NCBI RefSeq assembly: GCF_910592395.1
Contig: NC_088312.1
Span: 22,389,292-22,453,291, forward strand
Direction: 5' to 3'
Source: Lineus longissimus
Lineage: Eukaryota > Nemertea > Pilidiophora > Heteronemertea > Lineidae
DNA: 64,000 nt
Part shown: piece after piece, positions 31,701 through 42,698 of the stretch
Position numbering within the stretch: the first letter of the stretch is position 1
Layout: every line of letters starts with the position of its first letter
The notes under the pieces: model-generated
The model's database searches: none
What the model was told of the DNA's origin: nothing
Seen by the model: the letters and a program-made list of their open reading frames with translations, nothing else
Made by a program: the position numbers and the translations under genes

Positions 31701-33993
31701 AGATTTTTCCAACTTCTGTCAACTGCGGTCTTGATTAAAAGTCCTCAAATAGGTGTTAGCTATCATATGAGGCTGTCAAACAGATGAGTGTAAAACAAAA
31801 AGAAGAATTGTAGAGCTTAGAAAAAAACGTCTGATGATAGTCAATTAACTTATCATCAAAAGGAAATAAAAAATCAAAGCTTGCATGTCTCAAGGCTTGC
31901 ATGACTTGACTGTATAATACTTGTGTGTAACAACATCTTCAGAAATCATTTTTTGAGACACAAAAATAACACAACTAACTTTCAATAATGAGTTGCAATA
32001 CCACTGGAGAACTATTTCTATATGATGTGATTCTCATTATTTTCCATGTGAAATATATGTCTGACAATTACACTGCTTGACTGAACTCATGGCTTTTTAA
32101 GAATAGATTTATATGAAGAATATAATGAATAGAAATAACAGTTTTGTGATAAATCAAAAACCGAGACCACCCCTGAATGCCATATAACCGCAGACTATTT
32201 GAATGAGAGGACAACAGTTGTTCAGAGCTGAGATTGAATCTAGAAGGCTAACCATTTAGTAGTTGATCTAATAGGCCAAAATGACCCTCTTAATGTGTTA
32301 CTGGTAGATCTTACACATTGGCAGTGCAATAGATTGGTTGATATTAGGAAAAGTGAGAGAATTGTATACCCCTTCTGAAAGGTGTAAAAAATATAAAACA
32401 AAGGGTCAACATTGTTGAAGGACACGCATGTAGTCTGTGACAAGGCTCCACAAACCATGTAGACTTTTGAAATAGGTGGCGAAAATAACCATCATCATCA
32501 TCGTCATCTGGAGCATCATAGCCTATTAAGGTCTTTGCCCTTTCTAAAGAACTAAAACTTCTTCTGGTGTGCATGCAAGAATAAGGTGTCGGAGCAACAA
32601 AAGAAAGGTGTCATGACAGCAAGTTTTAGTGGCCTTAAACCCGGTCCTTCATGGCTCAAGATGCAGGCCGAGAGGCAGAGATATATAGTGGGGGCTCAAA
32701 ATTAGATACTACGAATTGTCTTTGGTGATGACGGGGGACAACTCACCATCTCTGGTCCATATCTTGAGCTCGCTTGGTTCTCAATCGTATCATATTTCTT
32801 GAATTTTCTTTCTGATCGTGATGAGTCTGAAAAAAGCCAAATTAACTCATGATTTCAACCTATTTCGTGCAGTGTCACCCAAAGCTCAATTCCACAAAGA
32901 AATGTCTAGCTGATCTTTGAAATAAAAGAAATTGTATTTCATCTGTGTGTTTTTTTCTACGAGATGTGATCTCGATGAGGAATGCAGCATTCAGTTTTTC
33001 AATCATCGCCATAGATTTAAGAGGAAAAATGCTCAAGATCAGATAGACCAACTGATGCATCCTTTGGGATAATTTTACAGCGATCAACCAGAAATATATG
33101 CAAATCAAAATTGAACGATCTGTAATGGAGATACAAGTACGACAAAACTTTACCCTGAAGGCAAGATCATCTTGATTCATGTAAATTTACTGTTGATCTC
33201 TAACTAGAGTAAAGCCTATTTGAACTTGTTAAAAAGCATATCAACCCCAGCCAATGTCAATAGGCTTGAATTAAACCTCGCTTTCCATAAGAAAGAAAAA
33301 CAAGTCTTTCTCATTTTTCTGAACTGCTTGGACATTAGAACTTAAATACAGTAGAACCTCTCTATTTAGGACATCCTCAGGACTGATTAGTGCTGTCTTT
33401 ATTAGAGAGGTGTCTTTATTAGAGAGTTTGAAGTGGATGGAAACAATGAATTTGGGACTATTACTAGTGACCTTTTAGAGAGAGGGTTCCTTGATCGTGT
33501 TGATAGAGAGGTGTCCACTAAAGGAGGTGCCACTGTAAATAATTTGAGACAAAATGAGAAATGTGCTGGGTCATTATTTGTGGAGACAACATCTGACTTT
33601 CCATTATTCACATTTCGATGCTCACGTCCTGGAGGCCAAAACTAGAGTATTTACTTGAAGAAACCTTCACCTACCTAACGTCCAGTCAAGTCCATCAACA
33701 GATTGGTACATCCTCCTCCCAACAGGTGGTAACTCCGGTGATGATGCACCGCGCCCCCCAAAATAGAACTCATCATCATGTCCCAAGCGACTCGCCAATC
33801 CATTGATATTCAAACTTTTCCTGTCCCCAAGTCGAGAGAGCGGGTGTTCTATGATGGGAAGATTTTTCGGCCTCAGCTGGCTGCTGCTGGTGCCTGGCCG
33901 AGATAGCGGTGCAGGGGGGAGACGTGGAGATTTGGAGGGCGAGACCCCAGGTGCTGTCCGAGCCCTATCATGGTTGAGTCTATCAAAATCCAT
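16775..33993 (-). CDS. EFCAB6: EFCAB6-like multi-EF-hand protein, 21 coding exons
   Basis: Exons on the - strand, each GT-AG and phase-consistent: 33993-33675, 32826-32747, 31469-31372, 30916-30842, 30586-30520, 30416-30265, 28499-28362, 26039-25670, 25506-25358, 23641-23528, 23210-23097, 22949-22773, 22400-22157, 21683-21630, 21285-21215, 20966-20809, 20315-20286, 19563-19412, 19326-19160, 18921-18804, 16993-16775. They total 3066 nt, about 1021 residues; human EFCAB6 is longer. Residues 1-106 are a Pro/Ser/Arg-rich tail. EF-hand-like loops follow, e.g. DPSGEGIVTREAL (about 155), FDEQKDGYLCRGDF (450), KPDGDGLVNY (600), LDRRYTGRID (725), LDPSRHGYLD (965) and FDTKMNGKISYEDF (1000). Many lack calcium ligands. 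Charged coiled-coil linkers lie in exons 26039, 22400 and 19563. The order and C-terminus (GKISYEDFL) match EFCAB6, a sperm/axonemal protein. A 39-nt exon at 17709-17671 (phase 0-0, weak acceptor) may also belong. The first exon may be preceded by a 5' UTR exon. Confidence 0.8.
20286..20315 (-). CDS. 30-nt micro-exon of the EFCAB6-like gene
   Basis: Bounded by CTCCTCTCAG and GTAAAT on the - strand, it codes DYDPYLRFTR together with split codons at both ends. The 1-nt and 2-nt overhangs match the neighbouring exons (20809 and 19563) exactly, which is the main support. Confidence 0.65.
21707..21871. repeat. 55-bp tandem repeat, three copies
   Basis: The unit contains GTGAAGACAGAACATGCTGA and GGCCAAGTGATCC. 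It lies in an intron of the EF-hand gene, 24 bp upstream (gene sense) of the exon at 21683-21630. Confidence 0.9.
22457..22685. mobile_element. 229-bp foldback element with 98-bp arms
   Basis: The left arm (22457-22554) and right arm (22588-22685) are near-perfect complements beginning ATATGTGAC and sharing AACTCGACAGGTTGATACGG. The spacer is only 33 bp. A diverged half-copy (GGTAGGTTGAGACGGACT) lies at about 47075-47160, so this is a dispersed family. It sits in an intron of the EF-hand gene. Confidence 0.75.
23857..24420. repeat. 69-bp tandem repeat, about eight copies
   Basis: The unit contains TTAGGGAAAACCACTG and TAGAAGCATGCAAGAGATTG. Because 69 is divisible by three, it gives a spurious 178-residue open frame on the - strand with a 23-residue period. 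Intronic in the EF-hand gene. Confidence 0.9.
25014..25110. repeat. AAT microsatellite with attached repeat fragment
   Basis: An ATAATAAT run is followed by CTTATATAGCGCAGTATCC and CTCAAAGCGCTTTACAT, a pairing often seen at the ends of dispersed repeats in animal genomes. Family not identified; intronic. Confidence 0.45.
25560..25668. mobile_element. Truncated pogo-like MITE next to an exon
   Basis: The end CAGTAGAACCTCTCTATCAA follows a TA at 25558-25559. The internal part, GAGGTCAAATTGAATGGAAA, matches the copies at 29503 and 33349 in reverse. The element runs up to the splice donor of the EF-hand exon 26039-25670, so the first bases of that intron are transposon-derived. Confidence 0.55.
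27722..28053. repeat. 66-67-bp tandem repeat, five copies
   Basis: The unit contains GATGAAGTAAAGGAATGGGC and ATCATGGGCGGATCCAAGAC. Intronic in the EF-hand gene, between exons 28499 and 26039. Confidence 0.9.
29503..29680. mobile_element. 178-bp pogo/mariner-like MITE
   Basis: Flanked by TA on both sides. The ends CAGTGAAACCTCCCTTAG and the complement of GAGAGGTTCTCCTG form an imperfect inverted repeat. The interior reads as repeated GGACACC blocks. TA target sites and CAGT ends suit the Tc1/mariner-pogo group; no transposase is present. Confidence 0.65.
33349..33535. mobile_element. 187-bp pogo/mariner-like MITE
   Basis: Starts CAGTAGAACCTCTCTATTTA after TA (33347-33348) and ends GGAGGTGCCACTG before TA (33536-33537). 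Same family as the elements at 29503 and 25560. It lies in the first coding intron of the EF-hand gene. Confidence 0.65.
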
Positions 33994-34279
33994 CGTTCTT
34001 AGCTATTTTCCTTCTCCTAGTAAATATGCATCTACCCTCAGCAATGACAAAGGCCCTCCAGTAGGTAGGCCTCTATGTGACAGGCATGCACTGCTTGTTT
34101 ATTGATTGACAAACTGCTTCACTGGCATAGCCCCTGGTGGTATACAATGTACACATGAACTGTCAAAACATTTGCTTTGGAAATCTCACGTGAAAATCAA
34201 TATACAGTCACAGGAATACAAAGAATGATAAAAAATGTCTTGAAAATTTCCAGCAAATCACGATTCACGAATGGAAAAG
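33994..34279 (-). other. 5' flank of the EFCAB6-like gene
   Basis: Sequence between the start codon (33993) and the transposon. Probably 5' UTR or proximal promoter. I see no TATA box or other site I could defend. The last six bases, GAAAAG (34274-34279), are the transposon's target duplication. Confidence 0.35.
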
Positions 34280-34532
34280 TACGGCGGCCCGGAGGGGACA
34301 TTGTGAAAAAAATAATAAACTCGCACTGCGACTTTTTAAACACGCACTGCGACTTTTTAAACTCGCAATGATACTTTTTAAACTCGCAATGCGACTTTTT
34401 AAACTCGTACTGCGATTTTTCAAACACGCACTGCGACTTTTCAAACTCGCACTGCGACTTTTCAAACACGCACTACGACTTTGCAAACTCGCACTGCGAC
34501 TTTTTTAATCCAATCACAGCCGTGTTTACAAC
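34280..34532. repeat. Left terminal inverted repeat of the transposon
   Basis: Begins TACGGCGGCCCGGAGGGGAC, then about nine blocks of CGCACTGCGAC plus T-rich spacer, and closes with AATCCAATCACAGCCGTG. The right end carries the complement of all three parts. Confidence 0.85.
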
Positions 34533-35824
34533 GACATGTGTTGCTGCGCTTGAGTTGTAAGAGTTCATAATTCAGGCAAGTATTTCACTTATCTGAATCT
34601 CTTCTCTACATTTTGCAGGCCGTAGTTGGGTCCAAATGCTATCATGGAGAGTCATACCTCATGATGCAATCATCAGAGCTCAGATATTATATAGGCCAAC
34701 CACGTATAGAGGTAAACATGCTGGTGTAGTCTGAGGCTACGGTTGCCTCAGTGTAACTGGGCGTTAACTATATATATATATATGTACATACAATGTATGC
34801 ATTGGAAGCTGTACTGGCTTCGGTATCAATGAATGCAACTGACAGTGATACAGAATCTGTTGAGCTGTTAAAGTGATTCTTTCACCGATGTGATGCCCTC
34901 ATCATTTATTTGGGACGAGACCTGTTGCCCGCTTAACTGCTGTTGCCGACCGCCACTTGGTTGTAGGCCTATAGGCCTACCCGTCCTACCCGTCCTCTGA
35001 ACTGCCGAACTTGACGAGTGTTTGGTCAACATATTTGGCGCCTGCCTGAGCTTCATGTGAATTGTATGCCCAATCAACTAAGCCCGTAATTGTCAACGAA
35101 GGGTTTGTAGTTCAATACCTGGCATGTGGCATTTGGCGATTGGCATTAGGCAATGACAATGTGTTACTTAGTATATCAAATGCTATAAAACAGGGGTTTA
35201 TTGATGGTGACAATTCATCATTATTCTTTGGATCATTAACACAATTGAAATGACGTCACTCCTGGGATTTATTTTGTTGAATTTGATGATTTGAATTAAT
35301 AAACAATTTAAAACATTTATGTGTAACCTCCTCATGTCTGTGCTAACAGGGTGCTCCAGTGTGCTGTCCCCACGTCTCGTCATATATTTTGTTCATAAAC
35401 AATTCATGTTGACAGACTTTGAGTACTGTACTTAAAGTATGTATTGAGTATCCTTGAGTTTCAATTGATTTGACAATTAGGGACGTTCCATAATTTCTGG
35501 ACGGAGTCCGCCTACAATACTGATGAGTCATTATCTAGGAAGCTGCCCCATATCTACAATACAATACTATGCAGTACTGTTGAGCAGGACTCACTTGTCC
35601 CATGAGAGCCACGTCCTAAAAGCCGGAAAATGATGAAAAATACTGTAGGAGCTGTTTGAGATTCTTTTGGTACATTGCTATTGCGATTGCCATTGCCAAG
35701 ATTTGAACTAACTACCGGCCTGGTAAGAAGAACCGGCGAAACTTCGTTACACAGCATTTAATTGCCCACATTCCATACATTCAGAACTGTCACTTTCTTC
35801 AACTGCAGGTGCAAAAGTCGCACG

Positions 35825-38218
35825 ATGGATGATGTAAAGGAATTTCTTGCGAGTAGAGGACTAGATAAAGAAACCTTCGAGCGGCTAAGAGATGATGGCG
35901 TAAGTATCATTTGATCTATCGCTTTCAACAGCAACTGGTGTCATACTGTCTATTGCATGATGCATAAATTTATGTCAAGTCCACTGACGGGGCGGAAAAC
36001 TGTGATAACATCTGATTGGTTGGCAAAGTGCCGAGGCATCGTTGTGGTTGTCGTTTGGCTATACTGCAGTCAATCCTATACAATTTCCCAGTCTCGGGGA
36101 TGACGATGAGAGATGCCGCAGTCCAAAAGAGACTGGGTTCAGAGTCTAACCAAAGTCATGGACGATGGATCAATGTTAGTCTCATTGTTCCCAATTCAAA
36201 GTTACACAAAAATGTTTTATGGATTGCATCGCTGTGTTTTGCAGATTGACGAGCATGTCGTTCCACTGATGAGTGAGGACCAACTCTCCAAGTACGTAAC
36301 ACGATATGGTGACAGATTGGCCTTGAGGAACTTTTGTTCACAACGGCAGAGCAGAGAGAAACACACCAGCAAAAAAAGAAAATCGTCATTGCTTGCTAGG
36401 CTTAAACGGCGCATTCGGTCGAAGACGAATCTAAACAATTTGGATGACGACATGGAAGATGACAAGAATCAGTGTTCCGCTACATCCAGGATACAGACAA
36501 GGCGGATCGAACTTGGTTGGCTTATGGTGACGGAGCAAGCAGAGGGCACGCTCGAGTACAAACAAGTGCGCACTAACCAGGGCGGGGGGACGCGGTCACT
36601 CAATGTAGATATGGACTTCAAAGCTGAGGACTTGCTGATTGTCGCAAAGGCTCTGTTTTTTCCTGATGGAGTATCGAGCAAGGGTGAACTTGGAAAGTTT
36701 AGATTCAGTTTGAAAGATTTTCAACATAACGATGTAGATTCTGATCTCACTGTCAAGGAACACTATGGGAAAACGAGGTTAACGCTTTTGCGTTTCTACT
36801 TGTGTTCGCAAGTCCTTTCTGATGCGAAGGAGGAAACTAGCGGGGCAGGTGAACATCAACAAAGATCACTGCCATCTGCAGCTGCAGGCTCAGCAGCACA
36901 GGCTGAGTGCATGCCCAGCACAAGCACGCCGATATCGGATCTAGGTCTACCAACAGTTCCTGCAGTAGCATTCGAGTGTGAGGTATCATATCCACTGGCA
37001 GACCCAGCCCAAAACCTGGACATTTCAGAGGATTCGGAAGTCCACTTCGGCCCAGTTGAAGGATCTGCTGCTGCGGACATTGACGATACCTTGCCAGATC
37101 TCAGGCCAACCGGCCATGATGGTCAGGTCGATGGCTCTCAGTCTACTCAAGATACTGCCGCGGATAATCTACCAGAGATTGCACCAGTGCCAGGCTTATG
37201 TCGACGTAATCGTAACGAGCTTGTGATCTCTTCTAATGGCCTGACAACAATCAAAGTGCACCAGGGCTTGGTTTTGACGGACTTAATTACCATCTTTAAA
37301 GATGGTAGCATCATGGAGCAGGATATTACATGCAAAAGAATTCTTCTGAATGGGGAAGAAGAGTCTGCAGTTGGTGTCGGTGTCCTAAGAGACACCTTAA
37401 CGGAGTTCTGGAAGGAATTCTATGACAAGTGCACGCTGGGAACCAAGTATAAAGTGCCTTTTCTGAGGCATGACTTCCAAGAGGACGAATGGAGAGCAGT
37501 AGCGAGAATCCTCGTAAAGGGGTATAGAAGTGCCAGCTACTTCCCAACATCGATTGCTCCCACATTCATGGAGGCTGCGCTATCCGGGAACGAGAGTGAA
37601 ACAGATGTAGTGTCTGTATTTCTGAATTTTGTGGGTGACAGCGAGAGTGAAACACTTCGCAAAGCGCTAGATAATTTTGATTCAGTGGACCAGGAGGAGT
37701 TGATAGACATACTCGATGCACACGAGTGTCGCCGAATGCCATGTGCCGCCAGCATTGAACGAATCGTAAGAGAAATAGCATTGAAGGAGCTTGTACAGCA
37801 GCCCAGCTTCATCATTGAATGCTGGAAGCCCGTTCTGGCATTTATATGTAACATCAACTACAAGGAAATCTGTAAGAAACTGGTGCCTACGCCAAAGGCC
37901 ATTCTCGCGACAATCAAACTGCCTGAAAACATGAATCCTGCACAAGCGGCTGTTGGAAATCATCTCAAACGGTTCATTCGTGAGTTATCCCCACAGGACA
38001 TGGGGAATTTTCTCAGATTCTGCACAGGATGTGACCTTCTAATTACAGACGCTGTAATTGTCGATATCAGCGGCAATGGGGGGTATACGCGTTGCCCAGT
38101 TGCCCACACCTGCGGCTGTGTTCTGAAATTGCAGACAGACTACGACAGCTTCCCAGACTTCAGGTCTGATTTTACCAACATATTTAAAAGTGGGATTTGG
38201 GTTATGGACATTGTCTAA
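35825..38218 (+). CDS. Transposon-encoded SAM-like / HECT-like protein, 682 residues
   Basis: Join 35825-35899 and 36245-38218. The donor GGC|GTAAGT and the acceptor TGTGTTTTGCAG leave phase 0. The ATG at 35825 gives MDDVKEFLASRGLDKETFER; with the second exon (IDEHVVPLMSEDQLSKYV) residues 1-57 resemble a SAM domain. A basic stretch (SKKRKSSLLARLKRRIRSK) follows, possibly a nuclear signal, then a low-complexity middle. From about residue 370 the protein is HECT-like (GVLRDTLTEFW, VPFLRHDF, YFPTSIAPTF, HLKRFIRELSPQD). It ends in VAHTCGCVLKL, where C648 matches the catalytic cysteine of HECT E3 ligases, 34 residues from the C-terminus. Similar G2E3-like proteins occur in fish and invertebrates. 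Role in transposition unknown. An acceptor TTCAACTGCAG ends at 35808, so a 5' UTR exon is likely. Confidence 0.8.
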
Positions 38219-38250
38219 TTCAATGTGGTCTGAAGTCCAACAAACTATAG

Positions 38251-38549
38251 AGTCGCAAAGTATGTTGGTGGCCTTTCGGCGTTTTTTTGATATTTTACTA
38301 TAATCCAGAACCAGATGGTCGCAAAGTTGGTGGCCGTTAAACGTTTTTTATACTTAATCAGAGATTGTAATCCAGGAACTATATGGTCGCAGAGTTGGTG
38401 GCCGTTAATCGTTTTTTTTATACTTAATAAGAGATTGTAATCCAGGAACTATATGGTTGCAGAGTTGGTGGCCGTTAAACGTTTTTTATACTTCATCAGA
38501 GATTGTAATCCAGGAACTATATGGTCGCAGAGTTGGTGGCCGTTAAGTG
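38251..38549. repeat. 68-70-bp tandem repeat inside the transposon
   Basis: Four to five copies with TCGCAGAGTTGGTGGCCGTT and AGAGATTGTAATCCAGGAAC, just past the stop codon of the HECT-like gene. No function apparent. Confidence 0.85.
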
Positions 38550-39264
38550 ATTTTTTTAGAATATACGTTACTAGAGTGTACCCAAGATGTATACAGGGTC
38601 AAAAGTTGTTGGCCGTAAAGTGTTGATGATATTTTGTGTGCACGGGATAAACCGTCGGCTGTCGGGAAAACAGTTCAAAGCATTGTACTCCTATTGTAGC
38701 CGTTGTGGTATTCTCAGAAGAGGACGCCTCGGCAACAATAAAGGATAACGGGTATATAGCCCTTTTCATTTGCCAATGTCATCTCCTGGCGACATCCGAC
38801 GGGCTATCCCATGCCAACATTCACCATTTGTTTGTGGCTGTAATTCAGCAAATATGGCCGTGTTTGTGTTCTTGAAAATTGAAACCAATAGAACATGTAC
38901 AAGGACAGGATTGATTCAGTCCATATTTTCCCTGCGCCTGTATACATGGTATATAGGAAATATTGAGTAAATTAATTACTGTAGTAATTCTCAATTTCTT
39001 TAATACAATATATATTGTGTAAACATTGGTGTTGAGTCCTTTAGTCTAACATATTTGAGCAGAACTTATTCGAATACATGTATTGTATACATTGTAACTA
39101 TACACTTATTAAACTTCCCTATTCATTACTGATTTCCTCATCGAACTAGGGACGAAAATTGCCGCCGATTTCGAGTTGCAGTTACAGTTTTCAAATTACA
39201 TTGTCCAATAAAGGGAAAAATGGTGTTCGCATTGTGAACACATAATGGTGTCGGTCCTACTTCC

Positions 39265-40697
39265 CTAAATTCGCAATTCATTTCGAAGAAGCCGTCGCAA
39301 ACATGTGTACAGATTTAATCTCTCGTATGCGTCGGTATCGTCCATATTAAGGTTGTTCTCCTCCATCAAAATGCTACATATTTCAGAGATGTCACTATCG
39401 CAAGGCGCATTGTGGTCCTTAAAGATGCAATCAGGAATGCACACGTTTAACTCATTTTGGCCGACTTCCTGCAAGTAATCATCCACGTCATACATCTCTG
39501 GGACACTGTACATAACAAGAGGACGTCCAGACGGCACGTGTGCGTTCCGACTTGGTCGAATAAGGTGGTTGTTCCACACATCTACCACTTCATCAAGCTC
39601 CGTCTAGAAAAGATTGAAGCAGATTGAAGTATTACAACAATGCCAATGTACCACTGCCTATCCTAAATTTGCAGTTAAGGTAGCTGATGAGTACTAAACA
39701 TGACTTGACTTCTCCAAGAGCATTAGATAATCGTGTTAAGAACCACCCATTCCCTGATATAACTTTGGTCCCCGCAGTATAGGATCGTTTCTATTTTACG
39801 CTTGTCGCTTAAAAACGCTTCACTCACCTGGATAACATCCATAAAGCAGAACTGGAGAATATTTTTTTCAATGAAGTCTCCGTCGTATAAGCCGTCAGAT
39901 GCCAACTGTTGGAAGATGTCCATCCAGAATTGACCACATTCTTTGCGTAGGACACCCCACCATGATTCGATCCGCTGGTTTAGCTTGCTGGTCCCAGTCA
40001 CAAAGGGAAGTTCGTTGTCGTTTGGTTGAAGGAATGTCTGCATTGCTTCGACGTGTCCGTTTTCCGTGCCTAGATCTGAACGAATACGGCAAGGGCATCC
40101 CCCTACCTTGTCAACAGTTTCAAGGAAGTATCCAGCGATAACTCTCGGGTCATTGTTAGTAGTATAGACGTTTAACCACATAATATTTCTGGAAAAACCA
40201 TCCACACACCCATTTATACAGAACCCGTAGGGTTTCAGTTTATCGTACGAGTCTAAATGCCATATATAGTTTGGACCCTTGCTGAAGTAACTTCTTCGAA
40301 CGAGTTTACCACATCTTCTCGAAGCGACTCCCATAGGGTCCAGCAATAGCAATAACAACCGAACAGTTTCTCTATTGGTGCGAAGTCCGTTTTGTATGCA
40401 CTTCAGATGCATCCATCGGTACCCATGCTGTCTACCAGAGCCCCGGATCTGTGCTTCTACGTATTCAGCAACTTCCAATATATCAGAATACCCTTTCCGC
40501 CTGCCAAGGTCCAACTTTTTGAGTATCCGTTTTAGGTGGCGGAGACTTATCCTGGTGTTATATCGATACCAAAGTAGGCCTTGAATTTCAGCATAATTCC
40601 AGCCGAGATGGAAATATAACTGTATGACGTCATCCATGGGATATTGTGAAAAGGAGGCCCTATAGATGCGAATAGGCCACGTCGCAGCGTAGTGCAA
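39265..40697 (-). CDS. Transposon DD35E integrase/transposase, 402 residues
   Basis: Join 40697-39828 and 39603-39265 on the - strand. The donor CAG|GTGAGT and the acceptor CTTTTCTAG leave phase 0. Without splicing the frame stops at 39723. The N-terminal half has a helix-turn-helix-like region (EIQGLLWYRYNTRISLRHL) and GSGRQHGYRWMHLKCIQNG. The catalytic triad is D149 (HLDSYDKL), D208 (RSDLGTENG) and E244 (NQRIESWWG), with 35 residues between the last two: a classic DD35E integrase core. The second exon adds the usual RPSRNAHVPSGRP segment and an acidic tail. All key residues are present, so the enzyme may be active. It would cut and join the transposon ends in the nucleus. The start could be M21, where relatives typically begin. 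Confidence 0.88.
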
Positions 40698-40820
40698 TTT
40701 TATATCAAAAAATGATGTGAACAGCCACGGACAAGGTCCTGCATAGCTTCCTATAGCTTCAAAGCCGAGGCGAAGGAAGTGGTTTAGTATGCCTTGTTGG
40801 AGTTCAACAACACGGGTATC

Positions 40821-41095
40821 GTTGTAAGCACGGCTGTGATTGGATTAGAAAAAGTCGCAGTGTGAGTTTTGAAACGTGCAGTGTGAGTTTAAAACGTCGC
40901 AGTGCCAGTTTGAAAAGTCGCAGTGCGAGTTTGAAAAGTCGCAGTGCGAGTATAAAAAGTCGCAGTGCGTGTTTTAAAAGTCACACTGCGAGTTTAATAA
41001 GTCGCAGTGCGAGTTTAAAAAGTCGCAGTGCGTGTTTAAAAAGTCGCAGTGCGAGTTTATTATTTTTTTCACAATGTCCCCTCCGGGCCGCCGTA
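40821..41095. repeat. Right terminal inverted repeat of the transposon
   Basis: Complement of the left end: CACGGCTGTGATTGGATT, then AAAGTCGCAGTGCG blocks (ten or so, with single-base variants such as TCACACTGCG) and the GTCCCCTCCGGGCCGCCGTA terminus. Confidence 0.85.
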
Positions 41096-41499
41096 GAAAA
41101 GAGAGCTATATATGTATATCCATAGCCTTTTCCCAGATTTCTAGCAGACCATTCAATAAGCACCTCGTGCTTGGTAACCCATCAACAATGTCACGTGGGC
41201 ATACCGCCATGCTTATAGTGAGCAATTTGTACACTATGATAGAGTCATATTTCGTGTTATAATAACTACGTTGTAAACTGGATGCTTAAAATTGATTCAT
41301 GAAAAAGGCGATAGGGCAATATTAAGCAAACAGTAATGGAAAAAAGTGTTATTCCATTAACTGAATATTGTTTCTAGACACTATTACATGTATTGACCTA
41401 CTGTATCGTACACCACGAGAACAATGCAAATATAGATGGGGCCTCTACATATATTTTTTAGTTTTACACTAGGACAGTGACGAAAAGAGGAATGTCATG

Positions 41500-41535
41500 C
41501 CTTGGAGGAATTATACTTGTATAATTCCTCCAAGG
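41500..41535. repeat. Perfect 16-bp-arm hairpin
   Basis: CCTTGGAGGAATTATA, a CTTG loop and the exact complement. No coding context. It may be a small cruciform or a tiny foldback element. Confidence 0.8.
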
Positions 41536-41779
41536 TCATACGGATTACTCTTCCCATAGGAAAACAAACGGTAATGCAATAAATACAAGATCACTTGCGC
41601 TTTGTCACTTGTGTTCATCAGTGAAAGTACCTGTCTGGAAGGTTTGAAGTCTGTATCCCCAAACCTCACTGCAGGTGGATTGCACAAATCTTAAGACGAG
41701 CGTAAATGTATTTCTTGAACAAGTGTAAAGAATAAAGAAACTTAGTTTGATGTATTTAGCCTCTTGTTTTCCTCTCCTG

Positions 41780-42213
41780 CCATGCCTGCAGACTGTGATT
41801 CAGCCCATGTTGCCAAGCTGTGAAATTTGCTGCACCACCAGACCATTTTGTCTCAGTCACAGCCTAAGACACACTTCTGTCTCAACCTTGGACAAACTCA
41901 CCCATGCCCTGCTGTGAAATGACCATTCTGTCTCAGTAACAGCATTGGTCCAGGACGTGTTTTTTCAGACAGAGACACACTTCTGTCACAACCTTGGACT
42001 AACTCGCTCCGTGATACTTAGCTGTGACCTTTGGTGCACTACCTGACCATTCTGTCTCAGTCACAGTCTGGGACCAGGACATGTATTGGTCAAAGACACA
42101 CTTCTGTCACAACCTTGGACTAACTCGCTCCGTGATGCCTAGCTCGATCGGACCCTTGGTGGACTACCTGACCATTCTGTTTCAGTCACACTCTGGGACC
42201 AGGACATGTATTG
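41780..42213. repeat. About 125-bp tandem repeat, three to four copies
   Basis: Copies start at GACCATTCTGTCTCAGTCAC (about 41842, 41920, 42047, 42170) and share ACACACTTCTGTCACAACCT and GACTAACTCGCTCCGTGAT. The first copy is shorter and more diverged. Confidence 0.75.
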
Positions 42214-42698
42214 GAGTTGTCTCAATTGAAAAGTGTACTTTGATTTATGAGTTACTCTATTTTGATACAACTTTATATTTTGAAATGAACCTGTATTTTT
42301 TGCAACCATGTGATGTTGAGAACATCAATACAGAAGAAAATTGTAAAAGATTATTCTTGCCTCTGCTATTCTGTGTTGTCTTCAGTTGTAAGAGTTCTGT
42401 CAGGGGTAGGAGGTTGTGACAACTTCACAACCGATTACACAACCAAAGTGTCATGGTCTTTCTGAGGACAAGGAGCACACAGAGGCACAATTAGCTCTGT
42501 GACAGTCACAACCAGGGAGGAGACCTTACAAATTGTATCTTGCTTCACCATTTGCGGCCAGATATCGCGGGATGCTTTTCTGCACAAGGAAGTTGTTATA
42601 CATGACAACCGGAGACCGACTACCAAGGGCCAGCTCGTGTAAACATCTCCTGGATCTTGGTCTTTCCAACATCAGCACATATATTGTCCCTTGTCGTT

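Larger units (their letters stand above)
34280..41095. mobile_element. Complete IS3EU-like DNA transposon, 6.8 kb
   Basis: The element starts TACGGCGGCC and ends with the complement GGCCGCCGTA. It is flanked by a perfect 6-bp direct repeat GAAAAG at 34274-34279 and 41096-41101. The terminal inverted repeats are long (34280-34532 and 40821-41095) and made largely of about 22-bp blocks of the CGCACTGCGACTTTT type. Inside are a + strand SAM/HECT-like gene and a - strand DD35E integrase gene, transcribed towards each other. From memory, IS3EU elements have 6-bp duplications and TAY ends; the family name needs a database check. Intact ends, duplication and reading frames suggest recent insertion. 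Confidence 0.85.

Noticed and set aside
39265-40697. Integrase as part of an LTR retrotransposon
   Set aside because: No gag, reverse transcriptase or LTRs; terminal inverted repeats and a 6-bp duplication indicate a DNA transposon.
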